From JBQTIP01 sp052388025 (lineage in GTDB: Bacteria > Actinomycetota > UBA4738 > HRBIN12): a stretch of DNA of 50,618 bases. The notes under the pieces are model-generated. The model was not told the origin of the DNA, made no database searches, and was given only the letters and a program-made list of their open reading frames with translations. Location: positions 1-50,618 of the forward strand of contig JBQTIP010000149.1 in NCBI GenBank assembly GCA_052388025.1. The letters are read 5' to 3'. Of the stretch, positions 42,364-50,555 are shown piece by piece. The translations under genes were made by a program, and so were the position numbers. Position 1 is the stretch's first letter; each line of letters begins with the position of its first letter.

Positions 42364-44181
42364 ATGACTCGCTTCCAGAAGCTCGCGCTCACTACGACCA
42401 CCGCCACCCTCGCGCTCGTCGCGGTGGGCGGGCTGGTCCGGGCAACGGGCTCCGGGCTCGGGTGCTCGAGCTGGCCCAAGTGCTCTCCGGACCGGTGGCT
42501 CCCGCACCTGGAAGCTAAAGGCATCATCGAGTACACGCACCGGGGACTGGCGTTCGTCGTCGTCGTCCTCGTTGGGGTGCTGGCCGCTTCGGCGTGGCGC
42601 TCGTACCGCGGCGTGCCACGGATCCTCTGGCCGTCGCTCGGCGCCGTTGTCCTCGTGCTCTTTCAGGCAGCGCTCGGCGGGATCGTGGTCCACGGGGACC
42701 TTCGAGCCACTCTCGTAACCGCGCACTTCGCAACCGCCATGGCCCTCGTGGGAGTCCTCGTGAACCTCTCCGCAAGCTCGTTCTGCGTCGTGAAGCTCCC
42801 ACAGAAGGCCCCATCGATCGCGGGCTCCGATCCGGGATTCGCCCGGCTCGCCGCGTGGGCCGCCGGGACCACGCTCCCTCTCCTCCTGATCGGCACCTAC
42901 GTGCGGGCGACGAGCGCCGGGCTGGCCTTCCCGGACTGGCCCTTGATGAACGGCCGGCTCGTCCCGGCCCTCGGGGGTGCGGCCACGTGGATGTTCGTCC
43001 ACCGGATCCTTTCCGCGGCCGTCGGGTTGCTCGTCCTATATGTGGCCATCCGGGCCAGGACGATGGCCGGCCGGCACAAGGACCTTGTCGTGCTCTCGAC
43101 GCTCTCCGTCGGGCTCTTCGCGGCGCAGGTGGTCGTCGGGGCGGCGAACGTGTGGTCGCGCCTTTCCCCCGCGTCCGTAACCGCGCATGTGGCCCTCTCC
43201 GCGCTCATCTGGGGATCGCTGGTGGCTCTTGCCACCGTCGGCCGGCGCTTCGCTGCGCATGCTGACCGATCGTCGATCGAGGCGGTGACTGGCGACGGGC
43301 AGCCCAGGTCGCTGCGGAAGACGACGGCCGCGTACTTCCGTCTCACCAAGCCGCGGATCATCGTGCTCCTGCTCATCACGACTGTCCCGGCAATGATCCT
43401 GGCTCAGAGAGGCATGCCGCCGATCGGCCTTATCCTCGCGACGCTCGTCGGGGGCTCGATCGCCGCTGGATCGGCGAACGCGATCAACTGCTACCTGGAC
43501 AGGGACATCGACGAGGTGATGAAGCGGACCCGGAGCCGGCCGCTCCCATCACACGAGCTGGATCCCGAGCAGGCGCTGGCGTTCGGGTTCGTCCTCGGCG
43601 GGGTCTCGTTCTTCTTCCTCGGGATCACGGTCAACGTGCTGGCCGCGGCTCTCGCGCTCTCGGCCATCGCGTTCTACGTGTTCGTCTACACGATGTGGCT
43701 GAAGCGCACCTCGACGCAGAACATCGTGATCGGTGGGGCGGCCGGCGCGGTCCCGGCGCTGGTTGGGTGGGCAGCCGTCACCGGGACGGTGGGGCTCCCC
43801 GCCTGGATCCTGTTCGCGATCGTCTTCGTGTGGACCCCGCCGCATTTCTGGGCGCTCGCCATGCGCTACTCGGGTGACTACGCGGCGGCCGGCGTGCCCA
43901 TGCTCCCGGTCGTTCGCGGCGAGGACGAGACCCGAAGGCAGATCCTGCTTTACGCGCTCGTGCTCTTCGCAACCTCTCTCTTGCTGTATCCGGTAGCCGG
44001 CATGGGCTCGATCTATCTCGCCACCGCGATAGCGCTGGGCGGGCTTTTCGTGTATCGAGCGCTCCGGCTCTGGCACCGTCCGAGCCCCGCGCTCTCGATG
44101 GCCCTGTTCAGGTACTCGATCGTGTACCTCGGGCTCCTGTTCGCCGCGGTCGCGGCCGACGGTCTGATCTTCCCGGGCTGA
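42364..44181 (+). CDS. ctaA-ctaB: fused heme A synthase (CtaA) - heme O synthase (CtaB)
   Basis: The product is 605 residues with both enzymes of heme A synthesis in one chain. Residues 1 to about 305 are CtaA: GLGCSSWPKC holds the Cys pair (C34, C40), IIEYTHRGL the first heme His (H59), with further His in VTAHFATAMAL, FVHRILSAAVG and VTAHVALSAL. Residues about 320-605 are CtaB: NAINCYLDRDIDEVMKRTRSRP is the prenyl-diphosphate site, YTMWLKRTSTQNIVIGGAAGA a second conserved block. CtaB makes heme O by adding farnesyl to heme b; CtaA converts it to heme A. Both halves have full motifs. Confidence 0.92.
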   Translation: MTRFQKLALTTTTATLALVAVGGLVRATGSGLGCSSWPKCSPDRWLPHLEAKGIIEYTHRGLAFVVVVLVGVLAASAWRSYRGVPRILWPSLGAVVLVLFQAALGGIVVHGDLRATLVTAHFATAMALVGVLVNLSASSFCVVKLPQKAPSIAGSDPGFARLAAWAAGTTLPLLLIGTYVRATSAGLAFPDWPLMNGRLVPALGGAATWMFVHRILSAAVGLLVLYVAIRARTMAGRHKDLVVLSTLSVGLFAAQVVVGAANVWSRLSPASVTAHVALSALIWGSLVALATVGRRFAAHADRSSIEAVTGDGQPRSLRKTTAAYFRLTKPRIIVLLLITTVPAMILAQRGMPPIGLILATLVGGSIAAGSANAINCYLDRDIDEVMKRTRSRPLPSHELDPEQALAFGFVLGGVSFFFLGITVNVLAAALALSAIAFYVFVYTMWLKRTSTQNIVIGGAAGAVPALVGWAAVTGTVGLPAWILFAIVFVWTPPHFWALAMRYSGDYAAAGVPMLPVVRGEDETRRQILLYALVLFATSLLLYPVAGMGSIYLATAIALGGLFVYRALRLWHRPSPALSMALFRYSIVYLGLLFAAVAADGLIFPG

Positions 44182-44685
44182 TCAGCCCTCGGGGGCGAGC
44201 ACGTCCTCGATCGCACGCCTCAGTTCATCGGGGTCGATCTCGCCCAGGACCTGGTAGCGCATCGTCCCCGAGCGGTCGGCCACGTAGGTATCCGGGAGAC
44301 CCACGTACCCGAAATCGTCCGCGTAGGCGCCGGAGGGGTCCTGGATGCTGGGATAGGTCACGGCGAACTCCTCGATCCAGGCCCGAGCCGCCGCCGGATC
44401 GTCCCGCGTGTCCATCCCCAGGAAGTACACGCCGCGGCTCTCGAACCGCTCCCACAGGCGCTGCAGGGCGGGCTGCTCACGACGGCACGGCCCGCACCAC
44501 GTGGCCCAGAAGTTCACGACCACCACCTTGCCCCGATAGTCGGCGGGGGTGACCGCGCCCCCCTGGAGCGTCTCGCCGGACAGGACCGGCATGGGCTCGG
44601 CGATCGCCGAGAGACCGAGGTCGGACGCAGGGCTTCGGGTGCACGCGACGAGGGCAAGGAGGACGAGAGGCAGGAGTCTGCGCAC
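44182..44685 (-). CDS. TlpA/ResA-like thioredoxin-fold lipoprotein
   Basis: The product is 167 residues from GTG 44685. The signal LLPLVLLALVAC is a lipoprotein signal with the lipobox Cys, so it is anchored outside the membrane. KVVVNFWATWCGPCRREQPALQ is the thioredoxin active site (C-G-P-C). Such proteins reduce cytochrome c apoproteins or Cu-site thiols. It stands at the end of the cox gene group, which fits a role in maturing CuA or the fused cytochrome c. It converges end to end with ctaAB, with no gap. Confidence 0.87.
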   Translation of the reverse strand: MRRLLPLVLLALVACTRSPASDLGLSAIAEPMPVLSGETLQGGAVTPADYRGKVVVVNFWATWCGPCRREQPALQRLWERFESRGVYFLGMDTRDDPAAARAWIEEFAVTYPSIQDPSGAYADDFGYVGLPDTYVADRSGTMRYQVLGEIDPDELRRAIEDVLAPEG

Positions 44686-44729
44686 GGCACCCAACCTAGC
44701 ATGGGCCCCGGGGACGGCCCGGCGGCAGC

Positions 44730-45659
44730 TCAGCCGACCGTGACCGTCCCGTTCATCGGCGGATGCACGTCGCACTGGAAGTAGTAGGTCCCCGCGGGAA
44801 GCGCCGGCACGTCGTAGTCGACCTTCGCGGGTCCCGTGACGAGGTCGCCGCGGAACAGGACCTCGTCCAGGCCCTCGTCGCGGTAGATGGCCACGTTGTG
44901 CTGGACGCCGGCGTCCCTGTTGTCGAACTCGATCGTCGACGCGGTGTCCGCCGGGAGCGAGAGCGCGGACTCGCTGAACTGAAACGCCTCGGCGAAGATC
45001 GGAACCGAGGAGGGGCCGCCGCCCCCGCCCCCCCCGCCGCCCCCGGGCGCCACCTCGATCGTCCCGGTCATCGTGATCGGGTGAACCTCGCAGCGGAAGA
45101 AATAGGTGCCCTCTTCGAGTGGTTCGATCCCGTACGCGGCCTGCGCCGGCCCGGTGATCGTCCCGTCCGGCACGAACACGGGCTCGGCGAAGCCCTCGTC
45201 GGCATAGACGGCCACGTTGTGGGGAACGCCCGGGTCCTGGTTGTCGAACTCGAGCTCGACCGGCTCGCCCGGCGGGAACGACAGCGTGTCCCGATCGAAG
45301 CCCTCGACCGCGGCGTTCGGCCCCGCGGCGATCGCCACCACAACCGGCTGCTCCTCGGGCTTCTCGGGCTCCTCTGGCCCGATCGCTGCGAGCGCGATTC
45401 CCCCGGCGATCATGGCAACGCCGGCGACGGCGCCGAGCATCGATGCGAGGCTGGAGGCTCGGATCCGCTTGAGCGCGGCCACTCGGGTCGCGATCAGCAT
45501 GATCCCGAATGCGACCACTGTGGCCGTGACGGTGGCCGCGGTGGGCGACACCGAAAGCAGCACTCGCGAGAACCCCACGACCAGCAGGGCGATGAACACC
45601 AACCCGAGGACGGGGATGAGGATCGGCAGCACCAGCCGGTCCCGTGTGGAGCTCTTCAT
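44730..45659 (-). CDS. membrane-anchored double cupredoxin
   Basis: The product is 309 residues. The first about 95 residues carry three hydrophobic segments; two cupredoxin domains follow, joined by P-Gly10-P. Domain 1: GVPHNVAVYAD and GTYFFRCEVHPITMTG; domain 2: GVQHNVAIYRD and GTYYFQCDVHPPMNG. Each has the full His, Cys, His, Met set of a type 1 copper site. It is the last gene of the cox operon, overlapping ctaG by 4 nt. It could be an electron carrier, replacing or helping cytochrome c, or a copper donor for the oxidase. Confidence 0.88.
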   Translation of the reverse strand: MKSSTRDRLVLPILIPVLGLVFIALLVVGFSRVLLSVSPTAATVTATVVAFGIMLIATRVAALKRIRASSLASMLGAVAGVAMIAGGIALAAIGPEEPEKPEEQPVVVAIAAGPNAAVEGFDRDTLSFPPGEPVELEFDNQDPGVPHNVAVYADEGFAEPVFVPDGTITGPAQAAYGIEPLEEGTYFFRCEVHPITMTGTIEVAPGGGGGGGGGGPSSVPIFAEAFQFSESALSLPADTASTIEFDNRDAGVQHNVAIYRDEGLDEVLFRGDLVTGPAKVDYDVPALPAGTYYFQCDVHPPMNGTVTVG

Positions 45660-46492
45660 GGCTTCATCTCCGCGCGGATCTCGCGCTCGAGGTTGCGCCA
45701 CTGGATCGGATCCCAGCCCTCCCGCTCCTCCTGCGCGTGCCACCGGAAGAAGATCGTCGCGATGACGGTCCACAGGATGAACCCGCCGAGGAGCTTCATC
45801 TCGAGGCCGGCGATGAGCTGGTCGGTGAGCGCCGAGATGCCCCAGATGCGTGGGAAGGTCGCGTACACAGGGTAAAGGGGCGTGTGACCGAAGGTCAGGA
45901 ACGAAGCAGGGATGGTCGGCGCGAGCGACTGAAGGAACAGGTAGAGCATCTGGACGGGCGGAGTGAGCGCGGGCATCTCGGGAAGCGGCGCCATCACCGG
46001 CCACCACATTACGAGGCCCGAGCCGACCAGCAGCACGTGAAGGCTCAGGTGGGCAAGCTGGGAACGCACCGCCAGCTCCACGACCGCCGGCCAGTGCGTG
46101 AACAGCAGGAGTCCGTTGAAGACGATGAGCGCGAACACCGGCCGCGTGAGCACCCGCCAGACCGCGGCCACCGGCCGCGGCGAGAGGATGGCTCGGAGCA
46201 GCCAAGCCGGCGTCCCGGCGATGAGCAGCGGCGGCGCCACCAGCGTATACAACAGGTGCTGGAACATGTGCACGCTGTAGAGGTAGCCCTCCGAGAGGTC
46301 GTGGACCGGCCACTCTGACCCGGTGAGCAGCGCGAGCATTCCGAGCGAGAACAGCGTCGCCTTCCGCCGCGAGATCGGCTCTTCCCCCGGGCGACGCGCG
46401 CGCCGGATCACCGCGACGAGGTACGTGGCCTCGATGACGCCGAGCAAGAGCCAGACGTCGAGGTGAACGTGCCAGGCCGGGAGTCGCATCAC
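45656..46492 (-). CDS. ctaG: CtaG-type cytochrome oxidase assembly factor
   Basis: The product is 278 residues with about seven transmembrane helices, of the caa3-type CtaG family (not the Cox11 kind). MFQHLLYTLVAPPLLIAGTP and LFLQSLAPTIPASFLTFGHTPLYP are characteristic, with several His residues in helices. These proteins help copper insertion into the oxidase. It follows subunit IV after 7 bases and overlaps the double cupredoxin, which also binds copper. Confidence 0.88.
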   Translation of the reverse strand: MMRLPAWHVHLDVWLLLGVIEATYLVAVIRRARRPGEEPISRRKATLFSLGMLALLTGSEWPVHDLSEGYLYSVHMFQHLLYTLVAPPLLIAGTPAWLLRAILSPRPVAAVWRVLTRPVFALIVFNGLLLFTHWPAVVELAVRSQLAHLSLHVLLVGSGLVMWWPVMAPLPEMPALTPPVQMLYLFLQSLAPTIPASFLTFGHTPLYPVYATFPRIWGISALTDQLIAGLEMKLLGGFILWTVIATIFFRWHAQEEREGWDPIQWRNLEREIRAEMKP

Positions 46493-46499
46493 AACCGCC

Positions 46500-46844
46500 C
46501 TATCTCGCGAACGTCCGGAACGAGACCAGCACGATCAGGTAGAGCGTGATGGCGAGAGAAAGCCCGATCGTGAAGAAGCGGGCATAGGTCCTGCTGTCGA
46601 ACTTGAGGTGCATGAACCAGAGCACGACCAGCGAGAACTTGATGAACGCGAAGAGGAACAGAAGCGGGATCAGAGACGACCGGACGGCGTCGATGTAGTA
46701 CGCGGCGACCTCGGCCGCCGTGACCACCGCCAGGATGATCGCTATCCGGACGTACTCCTTCGGGGTGGGGTGACGCTCGACGTGCCGCCGTGCCTGCCGC
46801 TCCGTCTCGTGCACCGCGCCCCGTTCCACCTGCTGCTCCGCCAT
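46500..46844 (-). CDS. ctaF: cytochrome c oxidase subunit IV
   Basis: The product is 114 residues with three transmembrane helices: VRIAIILAVVTAAEVAAYYI, LIPLLFLFAFIKFSLVVLWFMHLKFD and FFTIGLSLAITLYLIVLVSF. The pattern F-I-K-F-x-x-V-x-x-W-F-M-H-L is the hallmark of prokaryotic subunit IV. The N-terminus is charged and cytoplasmic. It lies 6 bases after subunit III. Confidence 0.88.
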   Translation of the reverse strand: MAEQQVERGAVHETERQARRHVERHPTPKEYVRIAIILAVVTAAEVAAYYIDAVRSSLIPLLFLFAFIKFSLVVLWFMHLKFDSRTYARFFTIGLSLAITLYLIVLVSFRTFAR

Positions 46845-46850
46845 CTCCGC

Positions 46851-47462
46851 CTACTTCCCAGTCGGAATCAGATACACCACCGTGAAGATCACGATCCACA
46901 CGATGTCGACGAAGTGCCAGTAGAGCCCGACCAGCTCGACGGCCATGCTGCGCTCGCGCGGCAGCCGGCCCCCGAGGGACAGCCCCAGGAGGGAGAGCAG
47001 CATGAGGATGCCGAGCGTCACGTGCGCACCGTGGAACCCGGTCAGCACGAAGAACGTGGTCCCGAAGAGGTTCGCATTGAGCGTGAGCCCCTCGCGGACG
47101 AACGACGTGAACTCGTAGACCTGGCCGCCGATGAACGTCATGCCGAGCAGGGCGGTCGCGAGCAGCCAGACCCGCAATCGTCCGTCGTCGCCGCGCTGGA
47201 TGGCGGCGAGCGCGAGAACCATCGTGAGGCTCGAGGCGAGCAGCACGAAGGAGCTGACCGATGTGTACGGGATGTCGAAGACGTCCGACGGGTAGGGTCC
47301 TACGGTGCTCGCGCCGCGGTACAGGACGTACGTGGAGATGAGCGCCCCGAACAACAGGCACTCCGAAGCGAGGAAGACCCACATCGCCAGCTTGACGTGG
47401 GGCAGCCCCGTGCTTGTTTGCTCCTCGGGGCCGTGAGCCGGGGCTATCGCCGCCTGCGCCAT
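46851..47462 (-). CDS. ctaE: cytochrome c oxidase subunit III
   Basis: The product is 203 residues with five transmembrane helices. KLAMWVFLASECLLFGALI, TGFHGAHVTLGILMLLSLLG and LYWHFVDIVWIVIFTVVYL are conserved; the last block, with its W-H-F-x-D-x-V-W, is the family signature. It lacks the two N-terminal helices of mitochondrial subunit III, as in many bacteria. Spacing to ctaD is 6 bases. Confidence 0.94.
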   Translation of the reverse strand: MAQAAIAPAHGPEEQTSTGLPHVKLAMWVFLASECLLFGALISTYVLYRGASTVGPYPSDVFDIPYTSVSSFVLLASSLTMVLALAAIQRGDDGRLRVWLLATALLGMTFIGGQVYEFTSFVREGLTLNANLFGTTFFVLTGFHGAHVTLGILMLLSLLGLSLGGRLPRERSMAVELVGLYWHFVDIVWIVIFTVVYLIPTGK

Positions 47463-47468
47463 CTCCAG

Positions 47469-49352
47469 CTACTCCGCCGAGGGCTCCAGGGCCCAGCCGT
47501 ACAGGCCGCCCAGCAGGATGATCGCCCCGGGCACGACCAGCCACCAGTTGAAGATGATCCCGTAGCCGATCAGGGGGAACCCGAGCGAGGCGATCACGGG
47601 GTAGTAGGAGGGCCCGGGCAGGTGGATCCCGTGCCCGCCGTGGCCGCTCTCGCCGCCGTGGGACCCTCCGTGCGCATCGGAGCCGCCCGCCGGGACCGGC
47701 ACCACCTTGCCCCCCCGGTCCTCCGCGTACTTGCGGTGCCAGAACTCGTCGAGCGAGCGAACCACAGGGATCTCCTCGAAGTTGTACTCGGGGGGCGGCG
47801 AGGAGGTGGCCCACTCCAGCGTCCGCGCGTCCCACGGGTCGGCCGGCGCGTCCTTCGCCTTCCTGGACGTGACGACGACGTTGACGAGAAACACCAGCAC
47901 GGCCGTTGCAATGGTGAAGGCGCCGATCGTGGCCACGAGGTTCCAGAAGCCGAGCGCTTCCTCGGTGTACGTGTAGTAGCGCCGCTCCATCCCCTGGAGG
48001 CCGAGGATGTGCATCGGCCCGAACGTCAGGTTGAGGCCGATCACCATCAGCCAGAAGTGCACCTTTCCCAGGCCCTCGGACAGCGTCTTCCCGAACGCCT
48101 TCGGCCACCAGTAGTACATCCCCGAGAACAGGCCGAGGACGGCCCCGCCGAACAGCACGTAGTGGAAGTGCGCGACGATGAAGTAGGTGTCGGTCTGCTG
48201 GTAATCGGACGGCACGACGGCGTGCAGCGCCCCGGACAGCCCGCCGACGATGAAGTTCGCCACGAACCCTATCGAGAACAGCATGGCCGCGGTGAAGCGG
48301 AGGTCGCCGCGCCACATCGTGGCAAGCCAGTTGAAGATCTTCACGCCGGTGGGGACCCCGATGATCATCGTGGAGATCGCGAACGCGGCGTTCGCCACCG
48401 GGCCGAGGCCCGTCGCGAACATGTGGTGGGCCCACACGCCAAAGCCGATGAACCCGATGGCGATCCCGGAGAACACCACGAACTGGTATCCGAACAGCGG
48501 CTTGCGCGAGAACACCGGCAAAACCTCGGAGACGATGCCCATCGCCGGCAGGATCAGGATGTACACCTCCGGGTGCCCGAACAGCCAGAAGAGGTGCTGC
48601 CATAGCAGAGGATCGGCGCCCGCCCCCGGATCGAAGAAGTGGGTTCCGAACCGCCGGTCGAAGAGCATCTCGAACAGGCCCACCGTGATGATCGGGAGCG
48701 CGAACACCAGCAGGAACTGCACGACGAGCCCCATCCAGACGAACACGGGTATCCGGAACAGGCTCATCCCCGGGGCGCGCATGTTGATCACCGTCACGGC
48801 GAGGTTTACCGCCGAGGCCGCCGACGCGATCCCGGTGATGATCAGCCCGATCGCGTAAAAGGTCATCCCGGGCGACAGGTCCGTCGTGGAGTTCGGCGGG
48901 TACCCGAACCACCCGCCGTTCGGGGCGCCGCCCAGGAGCCAGCTCGAGTAGATGAACAGCCCGCCGGCCAGGAACACCCAGTAGCTGAAGGCGTTGAGCC
49001 TGGGGAACGCAACGTCGCGGGCACCGATCATAAGCGGGATCAGGTAGTTGAAGAACGCCGCCGAGAGCGACATGACGACCAGGAAGATCATCGTGATGCC
49101 GTGCATCGTGAAGAGCTCGTTGTACTGGGCGGCCGATAGCACCTCGCCGTTGGGCTGGGCGAGCTGGAGCCGGATGAGCAGGGCCTCGACCCCGCCCGCG
49201 AGGAAGAACAGCAGCGACGCCCCTCCGTAGAGGAGCCCGATCCTCTTGTGGTCGACGGTGGTGAACCAGCTCCAGAGCCCGGTCGTCGCCGTCGGCCGCC
49301 GGAGGATCCCCCGGGCCGGCGCCCGCTCGGCCTGAACGCTCACCGTCGCCAA
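47469..49352 (-). CDS. ctaD: cytochrome c oxidase subunit I (aa3-type, A1-like)
   Basis: The product is 627 residues. VDHKRIGLLYGGASLLFFL starts the core; FTMHGITMIFLVVM holds a heme a His; FWLFGHPEVYILILPAMGIVSE has the CuB His-Tyr and the proton-path Glu of A1 oxidases; VWAHHMFATGL the other CuB His pair; HFHYVLFGGAVL the heme ligands. After TM12 there is a long tail: a charged loop with a His/Gly-rich run (SDAHGGSHGGESGHGGHGIH, near residue 560), then two more hydrophobic helices. Oxygen is reduced and protons pumped here. The tail is longer than in classic aa3 enzymes. Confidence 0.95.
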   Translation of the reverse strand: MATVSVQAERAPARGILRRPTATTGLWSWFTTVDHKRIGLLYGGASLLFFLAGGVEALLIRLQLAQPNGEVLSAAQYNELFTMHGITMIFLVVMSLSAAFFNYLIPLMIGARDVAFPRLNAFSYWVFLAGGLFIYSSWLLGGAPNGGWFGYPPNSTTDLSPGMTFYAIGLIITGIASAASAVNLAVTVINMRAPGMSLFRIPVFVWMGLVVQFLLVFALPIITVGLFEMLFDRRFGTHFFDPGAGADPLLWQHLFWLFGHPEVYILILPAMGIVSEVLPVFSRKPLFGYQFVVFSGIAIGFIGFGVWAHHMFATGLGPVANAAFAISTMIIGVPTGVKIFNWLATMWRGDLRFTAAMLFSIGFVANFIVGGLSGALHAVVPSDYQQTDTYFIVAHFHYVLFGGAVLGLFSGMYYWWPKAFGKTLSEGLGKVHFWLMVIGLNLTFGPMHILGLQGMERRYYTYTEEALGFWNLVATIGAFTIATAVLVFLVNVVVTSRKAKDAPADPWDARTLEWATSSPPPEYNFEEIPVVRSLDEFWHRKYAEDRGGKVVPVPAGGSDAHGGSHGGESGHGGHGIHLPGPSYYPVIASLGFPLIGYGIIFNWWLVVPGAIILLGGLYGWALEPSAE

Positions 49353-49368
49353 CTGGGTCAGGCCTCCA

Positions 49369-50460
49369 TCACTCGAGACTCATCAGGTACGCGACCAGCG
49401 CGTCGATCTGGGTCTGCGACAGGTCGTAGTCCGGCATGAACGAGCCCGGCTTTCGGGCGGGCGGATCCTCGAGCCACCGGGCCAGCTCCTCCGGCGTGTT
49501 CTCGAACATGCAGCCGGCGAAGCACTCCCGACTGGCGAAGTGCGTGAGGTTCGGCCCGCCGTTCGCCGCGGCCGCGGTGCCCTGGATCGCATGGCATTGG
49601 ATGCACGATCCGTTAAGGAACAGGTCCATACCCGCCGCGGCGAGCGATCCTGCCGGCGTCGCCGCGTCCTGCTGCTGCGCCCTGACCCAGGCGTCGAAGT
49701 CCTCCTGTGTCTGGGCGACGACCGTGAACCGCATGTTGGCGTGCGAGAAGCCGCACAGCTCCTTGCAGGACCCCTGGTAGACACCGGGCTCGTCTGCCTG
49801 GAGCGTCAGGTTGGAGACCCGCCCCGGGATCACGTCCTGGGTCCCGGCGGAGATCTCCGGCACCCAGAACGAATGGATGACCGCGGCGCCGACGGTCGCC
49901 GGGCTCTGGCCCTCGGGCGGCCCCGGCTGGCACTCGGAGGGCACGCCGCTGCCCTCGTATCCCGCGCCCGCGCCGCATAGCGTCAGATATATGGGCTTGC
50001 CGACAGGGATGTGGAGCTCGTTCGCCGTGTTGATCCCGAGCCCGGGGTACTCGAACTCCCACCACCACTGATGGCCGAGCACGTTCACCTCTAGGACGTC
50101 GCCGCTCGGCTTCCGAGCGAGGTCGAAGATCGTGGTCACGGTGGGGACGGCGACCACCGCGAAGATGAGCGCCGGCACGATCGTCCAGGCGATCTCAAGG
50201 CGTGTGTTCCCGTGGATCTGCGAGGGGATGCCCTCCCGGCCCTTGCGGTGCCGGTACCTGATCACCAAGAAGACCAGCGCCCCCTCGACGAGGACGAAGA
50301 TCCCGACGGCGATCCAGAAGACCGGCACGAACAGGTCGTAGGACTGCCGCGCCGTCGGGCCCTGGGGGTTCAGCGCGTCCTGGGGCGAGTTCTGGATGCA
50401 GGCCGAAAGCAGCAAGGCCAGAGCGGCGAGCCCAGGGACCAGCCGGACCTTCCTGCGCAC
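49369..50460 (-). CDS. ctaC: cytochrome c oxidase subunit II with fused cytochrome c domain
   Basis: The product is 363 residues. GTG start with GGGAGGGAT upstream. LALLLSACIQNSP is a lipoprotein signal; two helices follow (SYDLFVPVFWIAVGIFVLVEG and LEIAWTIVPALIFAVVA). The CuA domain shows VIHSFWVPEIS and GSCKELCGFSHANMRFTV (Cys, Cys, His, Met ligands). Residues from about 280 form a cytochrome c with GSCIQCHAIQGT (heme attachment C-x2-C-H) and FMPDYDLSQ (Met ligand), as in caa3 oxidases, so it can take electrons without separate cytochrome c. A second Cys pair (ECFAGCMF) lies in the cytochrome domain. Confidence 0.94.
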   Translation of the reverse strand: MRRKVRLVPGLAALALLLSACIQNSPQDALNPQGPTARQSYDLFVPVFWIAVGIFVLVEGALVFLVIRYRHRKGREGIPSQIHGNTRLEIAWTIVPALIFAVVAVPTVTTIFDLARKPSGDVLEVNVLGHQWWWEFEYPGLGINTANELHIPVGKPIYLTLCGAGAGYEGSGVPSECQPGPPEGQSPATVGAAVIHSFWVPEISAGTQDVIPGRVSNLTLQADEPGVYQGSCKELCGFSHANMRFTVVAQTQEDFDAWVRAQQQDAATPAGSLAAAGMDLFLNGSCIQCHAIQGTAAAANGGPNLTHFASRECFAGCMFENTPEELARWLEDPPARKPGSFMPDYDLSQTQIDALVAYLMSLE

Positions 50461-50555
50461 CTTCGCCTATCCCTCCCCGGCCTCGTTCGCGGCGGGCACC
50501 GAAGCGGGAGCCCGGCGCACTCTAGCACCACCCGCGCGGGCGCCGGCCGCGCCGG
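50461..50555. other. gap between ctaC and the ccsB-like gene
   Basis: It is 95 bases and contains the ctaC ribosome site (GGGAGGG near 50472). GC-rich palindromic tracts (GCGCGGGCGCC, GGCCGCGCCGG) at 50533-50555 could form a hairpin after the ccsB-like stop but without a T run. I see no clear promoter. Confidence 0.35.

Noticed and set aside
46489..48912. Long open frame of 807 codons on the minus strand across ctaD, ctaE and ctaF
   Set aside because: It overlaps three well-supported oxidase genes in another frame and its translation has no recognisable domain.
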